From the NCBI GenBank assembly GCA_023261505.1, contig JAHFOV010000018.1, positions 1 to 36,294 on the forward strand: a stretch of 36,294 nt of DNA. The letters run 5' to 3'. Below the pieces are notes generated by a model. The model did no database searches, was not told the DNA's origin, and saw only the letters and a program-made list of their open reading frames with translations. Each line of letters begins with the position of its first letter. Positions within the stretch are counted from its first letter, which is position 1. Shown one piece after another: positions 1-8,848 of this stretch. Both the position numbers and the translations under genes were made by a program. The stretch is from Planctomycetota bacterium (GTDB taxonomy: Bacteria; Planctomycetota; Brocadiia; Brocadiales; Bathyanammoxibiaceae).

Positions 1-24
1 ACTAAAAAACGAGGAGGATACGTT

Positions 25-1050
25 ATGATACCCCTAAAAAAGTTTCAAGGTTTGACAGTGCTTTTTGTACTGCCGCTGCTATTTTACCTCCTGCAAGGGG
101 CCACATACTCTTTTGCGAATGGGGCAGAGCCCAATGAGATGACTTGCCCTCAGCAGGCTTGCAAATGCAATCAAAATATGACAAAAGCGGAGGCCTCTAG
201 TGCGACGGAGGGAAACCAGTGTGCATCGATTACTTCGGAAGTGTGCCTTAAGAATGAGGATTGGGAAAAGTTGCAGCGCGCGGTCCATGAAACGGTAGAG
301 AAGCATCTTGTTGGCAGAAAGTTTTTAGACGTTTATGGCCCTCTTGGGGCAGGTACGCAGTGTGTGCCTCTAGACACCTACGATGTACCCTCCAGGGGCG
401 GTATTGATATGCTTGGCGAAGGCAACCAGGCTGTACATCCTTTGAAGAGGGATATTGCCCACATACCACTCATTTATAAAGACTTCTGGCTCTTCTACAG
501 GGATATTGAGGCAACCAAAAAGTCTGAGACGCCTCTGGATTTGAGTGCTGCAACAGGGGCGGCTGTGGCTGCGGCTAGGAGTGAGGATGACCTGATTTTC
601 AATGGTTCGGCTGAAATGGGTATGGCTGGACTTTTGAATGTTAACGGCAGGAACGTTCTGAAACTTAGCGATTGGTCTATAATAGGGAATGGTTTTCAGG
701 ATGTAGTAACGGCGGTAGAAAAACTGATCAGCCTGGGTTTTAACGGCCCCTTTGCCCTAGTAGTAAGTCCGAGGCTATACGCCTACCTAAACAGGGTTTA
801 TGAGCGCACTGGCCAACTCGAGATAAGAGGCGTGCAGGAGCTTGTAAAAGGGGGAGTGTTCCAGAGCTATTTGTTCAAAAAGGACGTTGCCCTTGCAGTA
901 GCCTTAGGCAGGCAGAACCTAGACCTGGCCGTGGGCACCGATTTTAAAGTAGAGTACTGGGGGCCTGCGAATCTTAACCACCGTTTCAGGGTAGTAGGAA
1001 CTTCAGTGCTCAGGATTAAATCCCCTCAGGCCATTTGCACCCTAGAATAG
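25..1050 (+). CDS. Encapsulin (linocin/HK97-fold shell protein) with N-terminal signal peptide and Cys-rich extension
   Basis: 341 aa ORF, RBS gaggagg ~8 nt before ATG. Core 'LKNEDWEKLQRAVHETVEKHLVGRKFLDVYGPLGAGTQCVPLD...' and '...DLIFNGSAEMGMAGLLN...ALVVSPRLYAYL...VALAVALGRQNLDLAVGTDFKVEYWGPANLNHRFRVVGTSVLRIKSPQAICTLE' match encapsulin family 1. Hydrophobic N-terminus (LTVLFVLPLLFYLLQGATYSFA). Confidence 0.88.
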   Translation: MIPLKKFQGLTVLFVLPLLFYLLQGATYSFANGAEPNEMTCPQQACKCNQNMTKAEASSATEGNQCASITSEVCLKNEDWEKLQRAVHETVEKHLVGRKFLDVYGPLGAGTQCVPLDTYDVPSRGGIDMLGEGNQAVHPLKRDIAHIPLIYKDFWLFYRDIEATKKSETPLDLSAATGAAVAAARSEDDLIFNGSAEMGMAGLLNVNGRNVLKLSDWSIIGNGFQDVVTAVEKLISLGFNGPFALVVSPRLYAYLNRVYERTGQLEIRGVQELVKGGVFQSYLFKKDVALAVALGRQNLDLAVGTDFKVEYWGPANLNHRFRVVGTSVLRIKSPQAICTLE

Positions 1051-1053
1051 CCC

Positions 1054-3687
1054 ATGTTCAAGCGGTTAGGGATTTACTTTCTTGTGATGTGGGTGTGCCT
1101 CTTCCTCGGCTTTCAAAGGGTGTATGCCGCGATTCCCTACCTTACAGGAAAGAATGGAGTAGTGGAGCTGGAGATGGAGGCACGGCCTGTAGGTATAGAA
1201 CTTAGGCCCGGGATATACTTTGACGCCTGGGGATACTGCCTGAAAGGGCAAATGCCTGCCGTACCTGGCCCCACGATAAAAGTAAGAGAAGGGACGAAGC
1301 TTAGAATACATTTAACCAACAAATTAACAGTCCCTGCCTCTGTCCATCCGCATGGAGTAAAGTACACTATTGCCAATGATGGTGCACACATTGCGGGAAA
1401 TCCTACAAGTATTGTGGAGCCTGGGAATTCCAGAATCTTTGAGTGGGACACTACAGGCACACCAGGCACATGGTTTTACCACACCCATGCCTTTGAAAGG
1501 GGCGGGGAAGAGGGATTGTATCGAGGGTTGTGGGGGGCCCTTATTGTTGAACCCAAAGAGGGTGACCCTAACCCTCCGGACAAAGAGTTTGTGGTCTTCA
1601 TGCACACCTTCAAGGTAAATGGAGCGGAGTATAACACCTTTAACGATAAATCCGCAGACATGGAGTTTATGAAAGGAGATAGTTCCGCCTTTCCTGGAGT
1701 GGTATGGCGGGCAAAGATGGGGGAGAAGGTTAGGTTTCACCTCATAAACTCTTCAGAAGAGGTGCACACCTTTCACACTCACGGACACCGCTGGGTGGAT
1801 CAAGCGAGTGGTCACCTCATAGACAATATTGGGTTAGTACCTTTTACTTCTTATGTCCTGGAGTTTGTTGCGGGAGAAGGCGTTGGGCCAGGTAACTGGT
1901 CATTTCACTGTCACTTCTTTGAACATATGATGGCTGGTATGTCTGGAGTCTTTGTGGTAGAAGAGGCAGATGCAAAAAAGCCTACAATAAAAAGCTCCCC
2001 ACCCCTAGAAGGGGCAAATGAAAACACTCAATCCTCCTTAAAATCCTCTGTCCCAACGTCTGAAAAAGGGGCTGAAGCTACCTCGCTAGCATCTTCCCCC
2101 GAGATACCCCCTCCTACCCTCGGAGTTCCTCAGCGCTCCTTCACCTATCCGGAAGCGTCGCTAAAAAAAATGTACGAGGAATTCGTTGGTCTAAAACAGG
2201 GCGATGGCCCCTGGGGGGATGTATATAAACCTATAGCTTTCTACAAGTATTTTAATCCCGCAAGGCATTACTCTCCACCCGACAGCCCGTACTATAAAGA
2301 ACTAGTGAAAAAATATAAAGCTAGCCAGTGCGTTGAATGTCACGAAGAGGTCACCCCAGGGGTAGTGACCCAGTGGAAGAGATCCAACCATGCTAACACG
2401 AAGAAAGATACAGAAACCGCTCGAGAAACTAAAGAAATAGAAGAGCTTATAGGCAAAAAGATAGACCCCTGGACACCTGGCACAAAGAACGGGGTCTATT
2501 GCTCTTATTGTCATGGACAAGACCATGAACATCTCTATATGCCTACGGCAGATAATAGCTGTGGCGTCTGCCATCCGAAGCAGGCGAGGGAATTTGCCAA
2601 GGGTCGGGATTATGGGAAACCCAATCACCCTCAGAGCTGGGAAGGAAGCGTATCTACCCCATGGTACGCTGAGAATTATAGACGCGGCGAAGGCACAGCT
2701 ATGGTGGGGTGCGACCAGTGCCACCAGAATATGTCCTCATGTGATGACTGCCACTTCAACCACCGCTTTTCCTCTGCTGAGGCTCGCCGCCCAGAGGTTT
2801 GTGCCGGTTGCCACATGGGCCCAGACCACCCGGACTGGGAGAGCTATGAAATGTCCAAATGGGGCATCCTCTATCACACGACAGGGGATAAATGGGATTG
2901 GGAGAAAAAACTCTCCCAAGTTGTTCCTGGACAGGATTACCAGGCTCCCACCTGCCAATACTGCCACATGTATGTAGGAGACAACCGATGGGAGATGAAC
3001 GTGGAAACGAAGGGTATCTGGCGGATGGGGCTTATTCCACCTGAAGGGGTTGAATTCAAATCCCGTCTCAAAGATTTCCCTTACGGGGTAAAGATTCCAC
3101 CCATGGATAAGAAATTAGAGATTTACTCCTCAGAAAGTAAAAGGAGGCGGCAACTCTGGGTGGAGTTATGTGCCAGGTGTCACAGTAACAGTTTTTCCAG
3201 TATGTGGCTGGACGCCCTTGACCAATACATGTTTACTGCATGGAAGAGGCTAGACAGGGCACAACAGGTACTTGAAGAAGTTTTTGCCAATAACCTTGTT
3301 CAGCCGACACCAAAGGCAAGGCCCCCATTCCCACTATGGGAGCTAATGGTACAAAGGTTGGGTTCAGAAAAACTTGGCCCAAAACTTTACGAACTCTTCA
3401 AGGAAACTAGCGGGCACCTTCCCGTTATAGGACCTGTCCTTGGTGCCTACGGCATCTTTACCCAGGCTAATGGAAACCCTAGCTTAATAGAAAGAGAGTA
3501 TGTAGAGATGTGGTTCTGGCAGCATTTACAAGGTTACAAGGGCACCGCCCACGCCCAGCAGGATATAAGCTGGTGGTGGGGTACCGCCCAGACCATGGGG
3601 AAGCTGACACGGATACAAGCTGAGGCAAGAAAGCTACGAGACTTCAAGGCCCTGCAGGAGGCATTACAAAAGACAAATAGTTATTGA
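1054..3687 (+). CDS. Two-domain multicopper oxidase fused to octaheme HAO-like cytochrome c (putative encapsulin cargo)
   Basis: Signal peptide; MCO ligand motifs HPHG, WFYHTH, HTFHTHGH, HCHFFEHMMAGM; Pro/Ser-rich linker; then 8 CXXCH motifs (CVECH, CSYCH, CGVCH, CDQCH, CDDCH, CAGCH, CQYCH, CARCH) in HAO-like spacing. Confidence 0.9.
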   Translation: MFKRLGIYFLVMWVCLFLGFQRVYAAIPYLTGKNGVVELEMEARPVGIELRPGIYFDAWGYCLKGQMPAVPGPTIKVREGTKLRIHLTNKLTVPASVHPHGVKYTIANDGAHIAGNPTSIVEPGNSRIFEWDTTGTPGTWFYHTHAFERGGEEGLYRGLWGALIVEPKEGDPNPPDKEFVVFMHTFKVNGAEYNTFNDKSADMEFMKGDSSAFPGVVWRAKMGEKVRFHLINSSEEVHTFHTHGHRWVDQASGHLIDNIGLVPFTSYVLEFVAGEGVGPGNWSFHCHFFEHMMAGMSGVFVVEEADAKKPTIKSSPPLEGANENTQSSLKSSVPTSEKGAEATSLASSPEIPPPTLGVPQRSFTYPEASLKKMYEEFVGLKQGDGPWGDVYKPIAFYKYFNPARHYSPPDSPYYKELVKKYKASQCVECHEEVTPGVVTQWKRSNHANTKKDTETARETKEIEELIGKKIDPWTPGTKNGVYCSYCHGQDHEHLYMPTADNSCGVCHPKQAREFAKGRDYGKPNHPQSWEGSVSTPWYAENYRRGEGTAMVGCDQCHQNMSSCDDCHFNHRFSSAEARRPEVCAGCHMGPDHPDWESYEMSKWGILYHTTGDKWDWEKKLSQVVPGQDYQAPTCQYCHMYVGDNRWEMNVETKGIWRMGLIPPEGVEFKSRLKDFPYGVKIPPMDKKLEIYSSESKRRRQLWVELCARCHSNSFSSMWLDALDQYMFTAWKRLDRAQQVLEEVFANNLVQPTPKARPPFPLWELMVQRLGSEKLGPKLYELFKETSGHLPVIGPVLGAYGIFTQANGNPSLIEREYVEMWFWQHLQGYKGTAHAQQDISWWWGTAQTMGKLTRIQAEARKLRDFKALQEALQKTNSY

Positions 3688-3866
3688 TAAGATTTTTCAA
3701 GGGAGCAAGGAGCTTAATCTCTTTTAGACTCCTGGACAAATTCTACAAGATTCTTAACAGCCTTCTCGCCCAAAGCAGACTTCCAAAGTAAACTTCCGTT
3801 CCACACAGTTGTGGAGAGATAAAGCAAATAATTCCTACCAATAAACAAAATGAAAATCCTAAAGGA

Positions 3867-4346
3867 TTATTCCTTTTTTACTATTCCCTTTTTGGGAATA
3901 GCAGTCCACTCTGACCAGGGTTCCCAATCTACAAATCGGGTCTTGTTAGAAAACCAATATTCTGTACCCTGCCTGGTGCGCGTGCAGACAAGGGCCTCCG
4001 AGGTGCGGGTTTGCCTCTGGGTTACCTGTCGGTAGTAAAAACAATCCACCTGGTGGAAGTTTATATTCTCTTTGTCCCCCACCTCGATTAATTCCAGGTC
4101 GGCTGGCAGGACCTCCCCTTTCTGGAGCTTTTCCTCGGGAACTGCCACCTCGTACGTGACCCTCTCTTCCACCTTCAATGTAGACATTTTTGGGCTATAT
4201 TTGAGATCTGGAACTGGGATAGGTGGCGCCTGTCCACTCATGAAAAGATCACGGCTATAAGTACCCATGGACAGCTTGCTTACCCCAAAAATAAGGATAC
4301 CCATGGCAGCTAGGGCAAGGAAAAATTCTTTTTTCTGAAACCTCAT
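3867..4346 (-). CDS. Hypothetical secreted/membrane-anchored protein
   Basis: 159 aa ORF with N-terminal hydrophobic segment (FFLALAAMGILIFGVSKL), RBS-like aggaggag upstream; no recognised family. Confidence 0.65.
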   Translation of the reverse strand: MRFQKKEFFLALAAMGILIFGVSKLSMGTYSRDLFMSGQAPPIPVPDLKYSPKMSTLKVEERVTYEVAVPEEKLQKGEVLPADLELIEVGDKENINFHQVDCFYYRQVTQRQTRTSEALVCTRTRQGTEYWFSNKTRFVDWEPWSEWTAIPKKGIVKKE

Positions 4347-4521
4347 TTTAAACCTCCTCCTCTACAAGACTGTGTAAGCAACTAAAATATTATACTCTCT
4401 CTCTACCTTACGTCAACATTTTGATTTAAGAGAGCTTAAACATAAACTAGGATACGAGATTGTAAACGATGTCAATCCTTTTGTTTTGAACTTGTTGTAT
4501 TCAAATCTTATTTTAAGCAGA

Positions 4522-4550
4522 TTGACTGGCATAAATATAGATGTTATATT
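4522..4550 (+). promoter_or_regulatory. Candidate sigma70 promoter for argB operon
   Basis: TTGACT (4522-4527) - 17 nt - TATATT (4545-4550), ~54 nt before argB ATG. Confidence 0.5.
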
Positions 4551-4603
4551 TTGATTGAGGTTTTTCCATACAAAAGATTCTTCTTACTTAAGCATAGGAG
4601 AGC

Positions 4604-5482
4604 ATGGAAGAAGCAATCCGAAAAGCAGAGGTTCTTATAGAGGCCTTACCCTATATAAAGGCCTTTAAGGACCGTATGGTGGTGATAAAATTGGGTGGTA
4701 GCGCCCTTGCCGAACTTAATATCCTCCAGGAGCTATTGGAGGACGTAATCTTTATGAAGACAACAGGCATGCGACCTGTCCTGGTTCATGGCGGTGGGCC
4801 ACACATCACTCAGGAGATGGCACGAAAGGGAAAGCAACCGCAATTTATTCAAGGCCATAGGGTTACAGACGCCGAGACCCTTGAGATAGTAGTGGATGTG
4901 TTGGTTAACCAGGTGAATGCCACTATTCTTAGGGAGCTAGAAAGGTTGGGGAACGGGGGTGTGAACTTATGGAGAAAAGGCAGACCTCCTCTAGAGGCAG
5001 AGAAGTATACGCCAGTGGATAGCAGTGGTAACCCTCTGGACCTTGGCTACGTAGGTGAACTCTCTTCTATAGATATTAAGGCATTCTCAAGGGCATGTAG
5101 TGGGGGAAAAGTGCCCGTTATTCCACCTCTGGCACATTCCCGAAGGGGTGACGGTATCCTTAATGTTAATGCAGACAGCGTGGCATCCTTCCTGGCCGTC
5201 ACCTTGAAGGCAGAGAAGCTAGTTTTTCTATCCAATACCCACGGTATTATGCTTAACCCTGCGAGAGAAGATTCCATAGCCTCCACCCTTTCTCGTGAAG
5301 AAGTAGACTCTCTCATCCAAAAGGAAGTGATTACCGGGGGAATGCTTCCCAAAGCTAGGGCCTGCCTGAAGGCACTCGAGGGTGGGGTAGGGAAGGCCCA
5401 CATTATTGATGGGCGCATACCGCACTCGCTCCTCTTGGAAATCTTTACCCATAAAGGGATAGGCACACAGATAGTCCTTTGA
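4604..5482 (+). CDS. argB: Acetylglutamate kinase
   Basis: KLGGSAL, VHGGGPHI, GHRVTDAETLEIV, NVNADSVA, GGMLPKARACLKAL motifs. Confidence 0.95.
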   Translation: MEEAIRKAEVLIEALPYIKAFKDRMVVIKLGGSALAELNILQELLEDVIFMKTTGMRPVLVHGGGPHITQEMARKGKQPQFIQGHRVTDAETLEIVVDVLVNQVNATILRELERLGNGGVNLWRKGRPPLEAEKYTPVDSSGNPLDLGYVGELSSIDIKAFSRACSGGKVPVIPPLAHSRRGDGILNVNADSVASFLAVTLKAEKLVFLSNTHGIMLNPAREDSIASTLSREEVDSLIQKEVITGGMLPKARACLKALEGGVGKAHIIDGRIPHSLLLEIFTHKGIGTQIVL

Positions 5483-6273
5483 AGAAAAAGGCCAGAAATA
5501 TAGATAAATTCTTTATATTTTTGGGAGAAAGGCTCCTCGAATTCTTCCAATCTGTAGGAGAGATGCTCCTGCTTTTGGCTGAGACTATTTTATGGTGCAG
5601 GGTAGTTTTCAAAAACCTGGACAAAGTCCTTCCACAGATGGGTAAGATGGGCGCTGACACCTTACCCATTGCCTCCCTTACAGCAGTCTTTGTTGGTTTT
5701 GTTCTTGCCCTTCAGACTGGGGTAGCCTTGCAGCAATTCGGTCAAGAAGAGAACATCGGTGCAATAGTCTCTATATCTATGGCCAGGGAGCTGGGCCCCG
5801 TCCTTACAGCAATACTTGTTATAGGGAGGATAGGTGCTGCCATAACGGCGGAGATTGCCACGATGAGCGTATCTGAGGAGATAGATGCCCTTAGAACTTT
5901 AAGCATCAATCCCGTAAGGTACCTGGTAATGCCCAGATTTCTTGCCTGCATTACCATGATGCCTGTGTTGGTGATATACGTAGATGGCATTGGTACCTTT
6001 GGGGGAGCCGCCGTGGCTAAGGCCTACTTCAAGGTACCCTTTCTCACCTATGTTGATAATGTGGCTGAGTATCTGGAGTTTGAAGACATAGCTAAAGGTC
6101 TTGTTAAGGCGGCAATCTTTGGAGTTATCACCTCAATAGTAAGCTGTTACAAGGGGTTGGTTACAACGGGAGGCCCAGGGGAAGTCGGGCTTGCAACGAC
6201 TAATTCAGTGGTATTATCCTTTGTAAGCGTTTATGTCTCTAATTATTTTATTACGAGGTTGTGGCTAGAGTAG
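5479..6273 (+). CDS. mlaE: MlaE-family ABC transporter permease (TTG start, overlaps argB stop)
   Basis: 'VGFVLALQTGVALQQFG...SISMARELGPVLTAILVIGRIGAAITAEIATMSVSEEIDALRTLSINPVRYLVMPR' is diagnostic of MlaE; TTGA overlap with argB. Confidence 0.93.
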   Translation: MKKKARNIDKFFIFLGERLLEFFQSVGEMLLLLAETILWCRVVFKNLDKVLPQMGKMGADTLPIASLTAVFVGFVLALQTGVALQQFGQEENIGAIVSISMARELGPVLTAILVIGRIGAAITAEIATMSVSEEIDALRTLSINPVRYLVMPRFLACITMMPVLVIYVDGIGTFGGAAVAKAYFKVPFLTYVDNVAEYLEFEDIAKGLVKAAIFGVITSIVSCYKGLVTTGGPGEVGLATTNSVVLSFVSVYVSNYFITRLWLE

Positions 6274-7083
6274 ATGGAAAAAAACGGGATAGCTATTGAC
6301 ATCCGTCAACTTCACAGGTGGTTCGGGGACAACCATGTACTAAGCGGTATAGACCTTAAGATACCTGCCGGAACTGCGACAGCCATAGTAGGAGGCAGTG
6401 GAGCTGGCAAGAGTGTCCTTCTGAAACACATGGTTGGTCTTCTAATGCCAGATTCAGGTAGTATCTATATCTTTAATCATGAGATGCCACGTAAGGCTGG
6501 TCGGGAGCTTGAGGAGATACGCCGCAGGTTTGCTATGGTATTCCAGGGTTCGGCATTGCTAAATTCTTTAACTGTCGGGCAGAATGTGGCACTAGGTCTT
6601 GTCGAACAGAGAAAGCTCAGTCCTGCGGAGATAGACCGAATTATCAGGGAAAAACTTGCCCTTGTGGGTTTGAAGGGTAAGGAATCACGGCGTCCCGGGG
6701 AATTAAGTGGTGGTATGAGAAAGAGGGTGGCTATCGCCAGGGCATTGGCGATGGACCCAGAGATAATCCTATTTGATGAGCCCACCTCTGGCCTTGACCC
6801 CGTCATGGCAGAGAATATTGATTCTCTTATCGCAGACCTCAGAGATAGATTGAAAAAGACGGTGGTAATTGTTACGCACGATATGGACTCAGCCTTTAAG
6901 ATTGCTGACGGCATCTGCATGCTATATGAGGGTAAAATTATTGAGCAAGGTTCGCCAGAAACTTTCCGGAGTAGCACAAACCCTATAGTTGAACAGTTTA
7001 TTAGCAGGTTTAAAAGGCATAATGATAGGAGAATTGAAATAAATCGGGAGATTGGTCCTCAAAAGGAACTTTTAGATTTATAG
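6274..7083 (+). CDS. mlaF: MlaF-family ABC transporter ATP-binding protein
   Basis: Walker A GGSGAGKS, signature LSGGMRKRVAIARA, Walker B EIILFDEPTSGLDP; directly abuts mlaE stop. Confidence 0.94.
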   Translation: MEKNGIAIDIRQLHRWFGDNHVLSGIDLKIPAGTATAIVGGSGAGKSVLLKHMVGLLMPDSGSIYIFNHEMPRKAGRELEEIRRRFAMVFQGSALLNSLTVGQNVALGLVEQRKLSPAEIDRIIREKLALVGLKGKESRRPGELSGGMRKRVAIARALAMDPEIILFDEPTSGLDPVMAENIDSLIADLRDRLKKTVVIVTHDMDSAFKIADGICMLYEGKIIEQGSPETFRSSTNPIVEQFISRFKRHNDRRIEINREIGPQKELLDL

Positions 7084-7140
7084 ATTTAAAATCTGAAATC
7101 TATAATTCCACAATCTTCGTAATTTAGAAGGAGGGTAGTT

Positions 7141-8124
7141 ATGGATACATCTAGCCAGGCCAAAAAAGTGGGGATATTTTTTATTGTGGGTATGGTGCTT
7201 TTAGGTGTAATTACCTTCAGGGCAGAGAACCTAGGCAGCCTCTTTAAGAAGCATAATATATACAAAGCCTACTTCCATAGCTCCAAAGGGCTCAAGAAGG
7301 GAGCAAGGGTCAGCCTTTCAGGGATGGAGATAGGGGAGGTAAAAAAGGTGGAGGTAGAGGAGGGTAGGCTTTTGGTAACTATGGCCATTACTAGGAAGGT
7401 ATCTATCAGAGAGGGTTCAGCAGCCACCATCGTCCCAGACTTTCTATTTGGCAAAAGTTACGTTGATATAACCCTGGTACCAGCTACCCAACCAATCTTG
7501 CCTCCAGGAAGCTTCATCAAAGGGGTAGACATTCCTGGCTTCAGCGACATGGTGGTACGTTTTGATGCAGTTATGTCAAGCCTGGAAAGGCTTACCAGCG
7601 AGGACCTTACTCAGAATCTGTCAGGTACCCTGAGGAGGGCCAACAACCTGTTGGGCAGAATGGAGGAAGGCAAAGGGACAGTCGGTCGCCTTTTCACTGA
7701 CGAAACCCTGTTCGACGAACTTAAAGAAACAATAGGTAACGCCAATAATGTACTTGGCAAATTGTCGCGGGGTGAAGGGACCCTTGGAAAACTCATTACA
7801 GAGGAAGACACCTTTAACCAGCTCAAGTCCACTATCACCGAAGCAAACGTTATATTGTCCAAACTCTCAAAAGGAGAGGGCACTATGGGCAAACTGATAA
7901 TGGATGAGACCCTTTTTAGTCAACTTAAAGAGGTCGTCACCAATGCTAATGTCCTTTTAGGAAAGGTGGCTAAGGGGGAAGGAACCCTTGGGAAGCTGGC
8001 GACCAGCGAAGAACTTTACCAAGATATAAAGAGGATGACCACCAACCTTACCGAGACAGTGAACGGCTTCAGGACCTTTATGCCCCATGGGGCCTTCAGT
8101 AGCGTCCTTTACAGTTCCTTTTAA
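7141..8124 (+). CDS. mlaD: MCE-domain (MlaD-like) protein with C-terminal tandem ~36-aa repeats
   Basis: Single TM, MCE domain (GLKKGARVSLSGMEIGEVKKVEVEEGRLLVTMAI...DFLFGKSYVDITLVP), repeats GEGTLGKL. Confidence 0.9.
   Translation: MDTSSQAKKVGIFFIVGMVLLGVITFRAENLGSLFKKHNIYKAYFHSSKGLKKGARVSLSGMEIGEVKKVEVEEGRLLVTMAITRKVSIREGSAATIVPDFLFGKSYVDITLVPATQPILPPGSFIKGVDIPGFSDMVVRFDAVMSSLERLTSEDLTQNLSGTLRRANNLLGRMEEGKGTVGRLFTDETLFDELKETIGNANNVLGKLSRGEGTLGKLITEEDTFNQLKSTITEANVILSKLSKGEGTMGKLIMDETLFSQLKEVVTNANVLLGKVAKGEGTLGKLATSEELYQDIKRMTTNLTETVNGFRTFMPHGAFSSVLYSSF
7660..8030 (+). repeat. Four ~36-aa repeats 'GEGTxGKLxxxExLFxxLKxxxxNANxLLxKLxK' within mlaD
   Basis: Repeat units GKGTVGRLFTDETLF..., GEGTLGKLITEEDTF..., GEGTMGKLIMDETLF..., GEGTLGKLATSEELY... 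read directly from the translation; boundaries approximate. Confidence 0.85.
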
Positions 8125-8192
8125 TAAAAGAATGTGGCGCTTTGGTAAACTTAAGACTGCTTTGAGTAATACGTATATGCCTTAGAATGAAG

Positions 8193-8651
8193 CTACTTGG
8201 GGTTGGCCAAGAGTTTGTATTTATGCTCTGCCTTCTCAGATAAGTGGTCTGTTACCTGTTCTGAGACCTTTTCCGCTATTTCTTTACTCTGAGATGCGTC
8301 CAAGAAGCTTTCAAGCGGTACGGCATAGATGTCCTGCCTTTCTTCCTGCCCCCAATAGGTATAAAGTTCAAAACTGGCAGTCTTGGTAAAGCCGTCTGAA
8401 TGAAACCTTAAAAGCACCATCCAACCCTTTTGGTTGTCTAGTCCCTTTTCTTCCAGTTTTTTCTTCATTTCCTGTTCAAAGAGGGTCCCAAACTGGTCTT
8501 TAACCTTGAGCACTTTTTCTTTTTCTTCAGGTGTAAAGTCGTATTGGGGGACGGCCCGCAGACCCTTAACAAACCCATAAGTCATCTGCTCAGACATCCC
8601 TGAACAACCACCTACAAGAAACATACAAAATATTACCTTAAGCAGTAACAT
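8193..8651 (-). CDS. Putative lipoprotein, unknown function
   Basis: MLLLKVIFCMFLVGGCSG: lipobox-like VGGC at end of hydrophobic segment. Confidence 0.65.
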   Translation of the reverse strand: MLLLKVIFCMFLVGGCSGMSEQMTYGFVKGLRAVPQYDFTPEEKEKVLKVKDQFGTLFEQEMKKKLEEKGLDNQKGWMVLLRFHSDGFTKTASFELYTYWGQEERQDIYAVPLESFLDASQSKEIAEKVSEQVTDHLSEKAEHKYKLLANPK

Positions 8652-8848
8652 TTCGGTTTGTATCGCCTATAAAATGAGAGAGACCTCAGGATTATTGTAC
8701 ACAATCCGTTCTATCTCATCAAAGAAAGAGAGGGCTGAAATACGCCTTACTTCAATAAGTCCCCAACTTTTTCATGTTATCGCAAAACCAATTGGCATCT
8801 TTGAAAGGAGAGCTTGCAGATATACATAATAACAAAGGCAAACAGGTG

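Noticed and set aside
1141-1965. Annotating the cupredoxin part as copper nitrite reductase NirK
   Set aside because: Four HxH motifs and a domain-2-only T1 Cys fit multicopper oxidase better than NirK.
1066-2977. Many long overlapping ORFs inside the MCO-HAO gene and other genes (e.g. 1324-1740 -, 2302-2724 -, 2513-2977 +)
   Set aside because: They are shadows of strongly supported coding frames, without RBS or family similarity.
3672-3687. Cargo C-terminus QKTNSY as a classical encapsulin targeting peptide
   Set aside because: It lacks the typical (G)SL(R/K)-like hydrophobic pattern; loading signal cannot be identified from sequence alone.
3714-3850. Minus-strand open frame ILFIGRNYLLYLSTTVWNGSLLWKSALGEKAVKNLVEFVQESKRD*
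   Set aside because: Protein-like but short, no convincing start codon or RBS, no recognised family; insufficient to call a gene.
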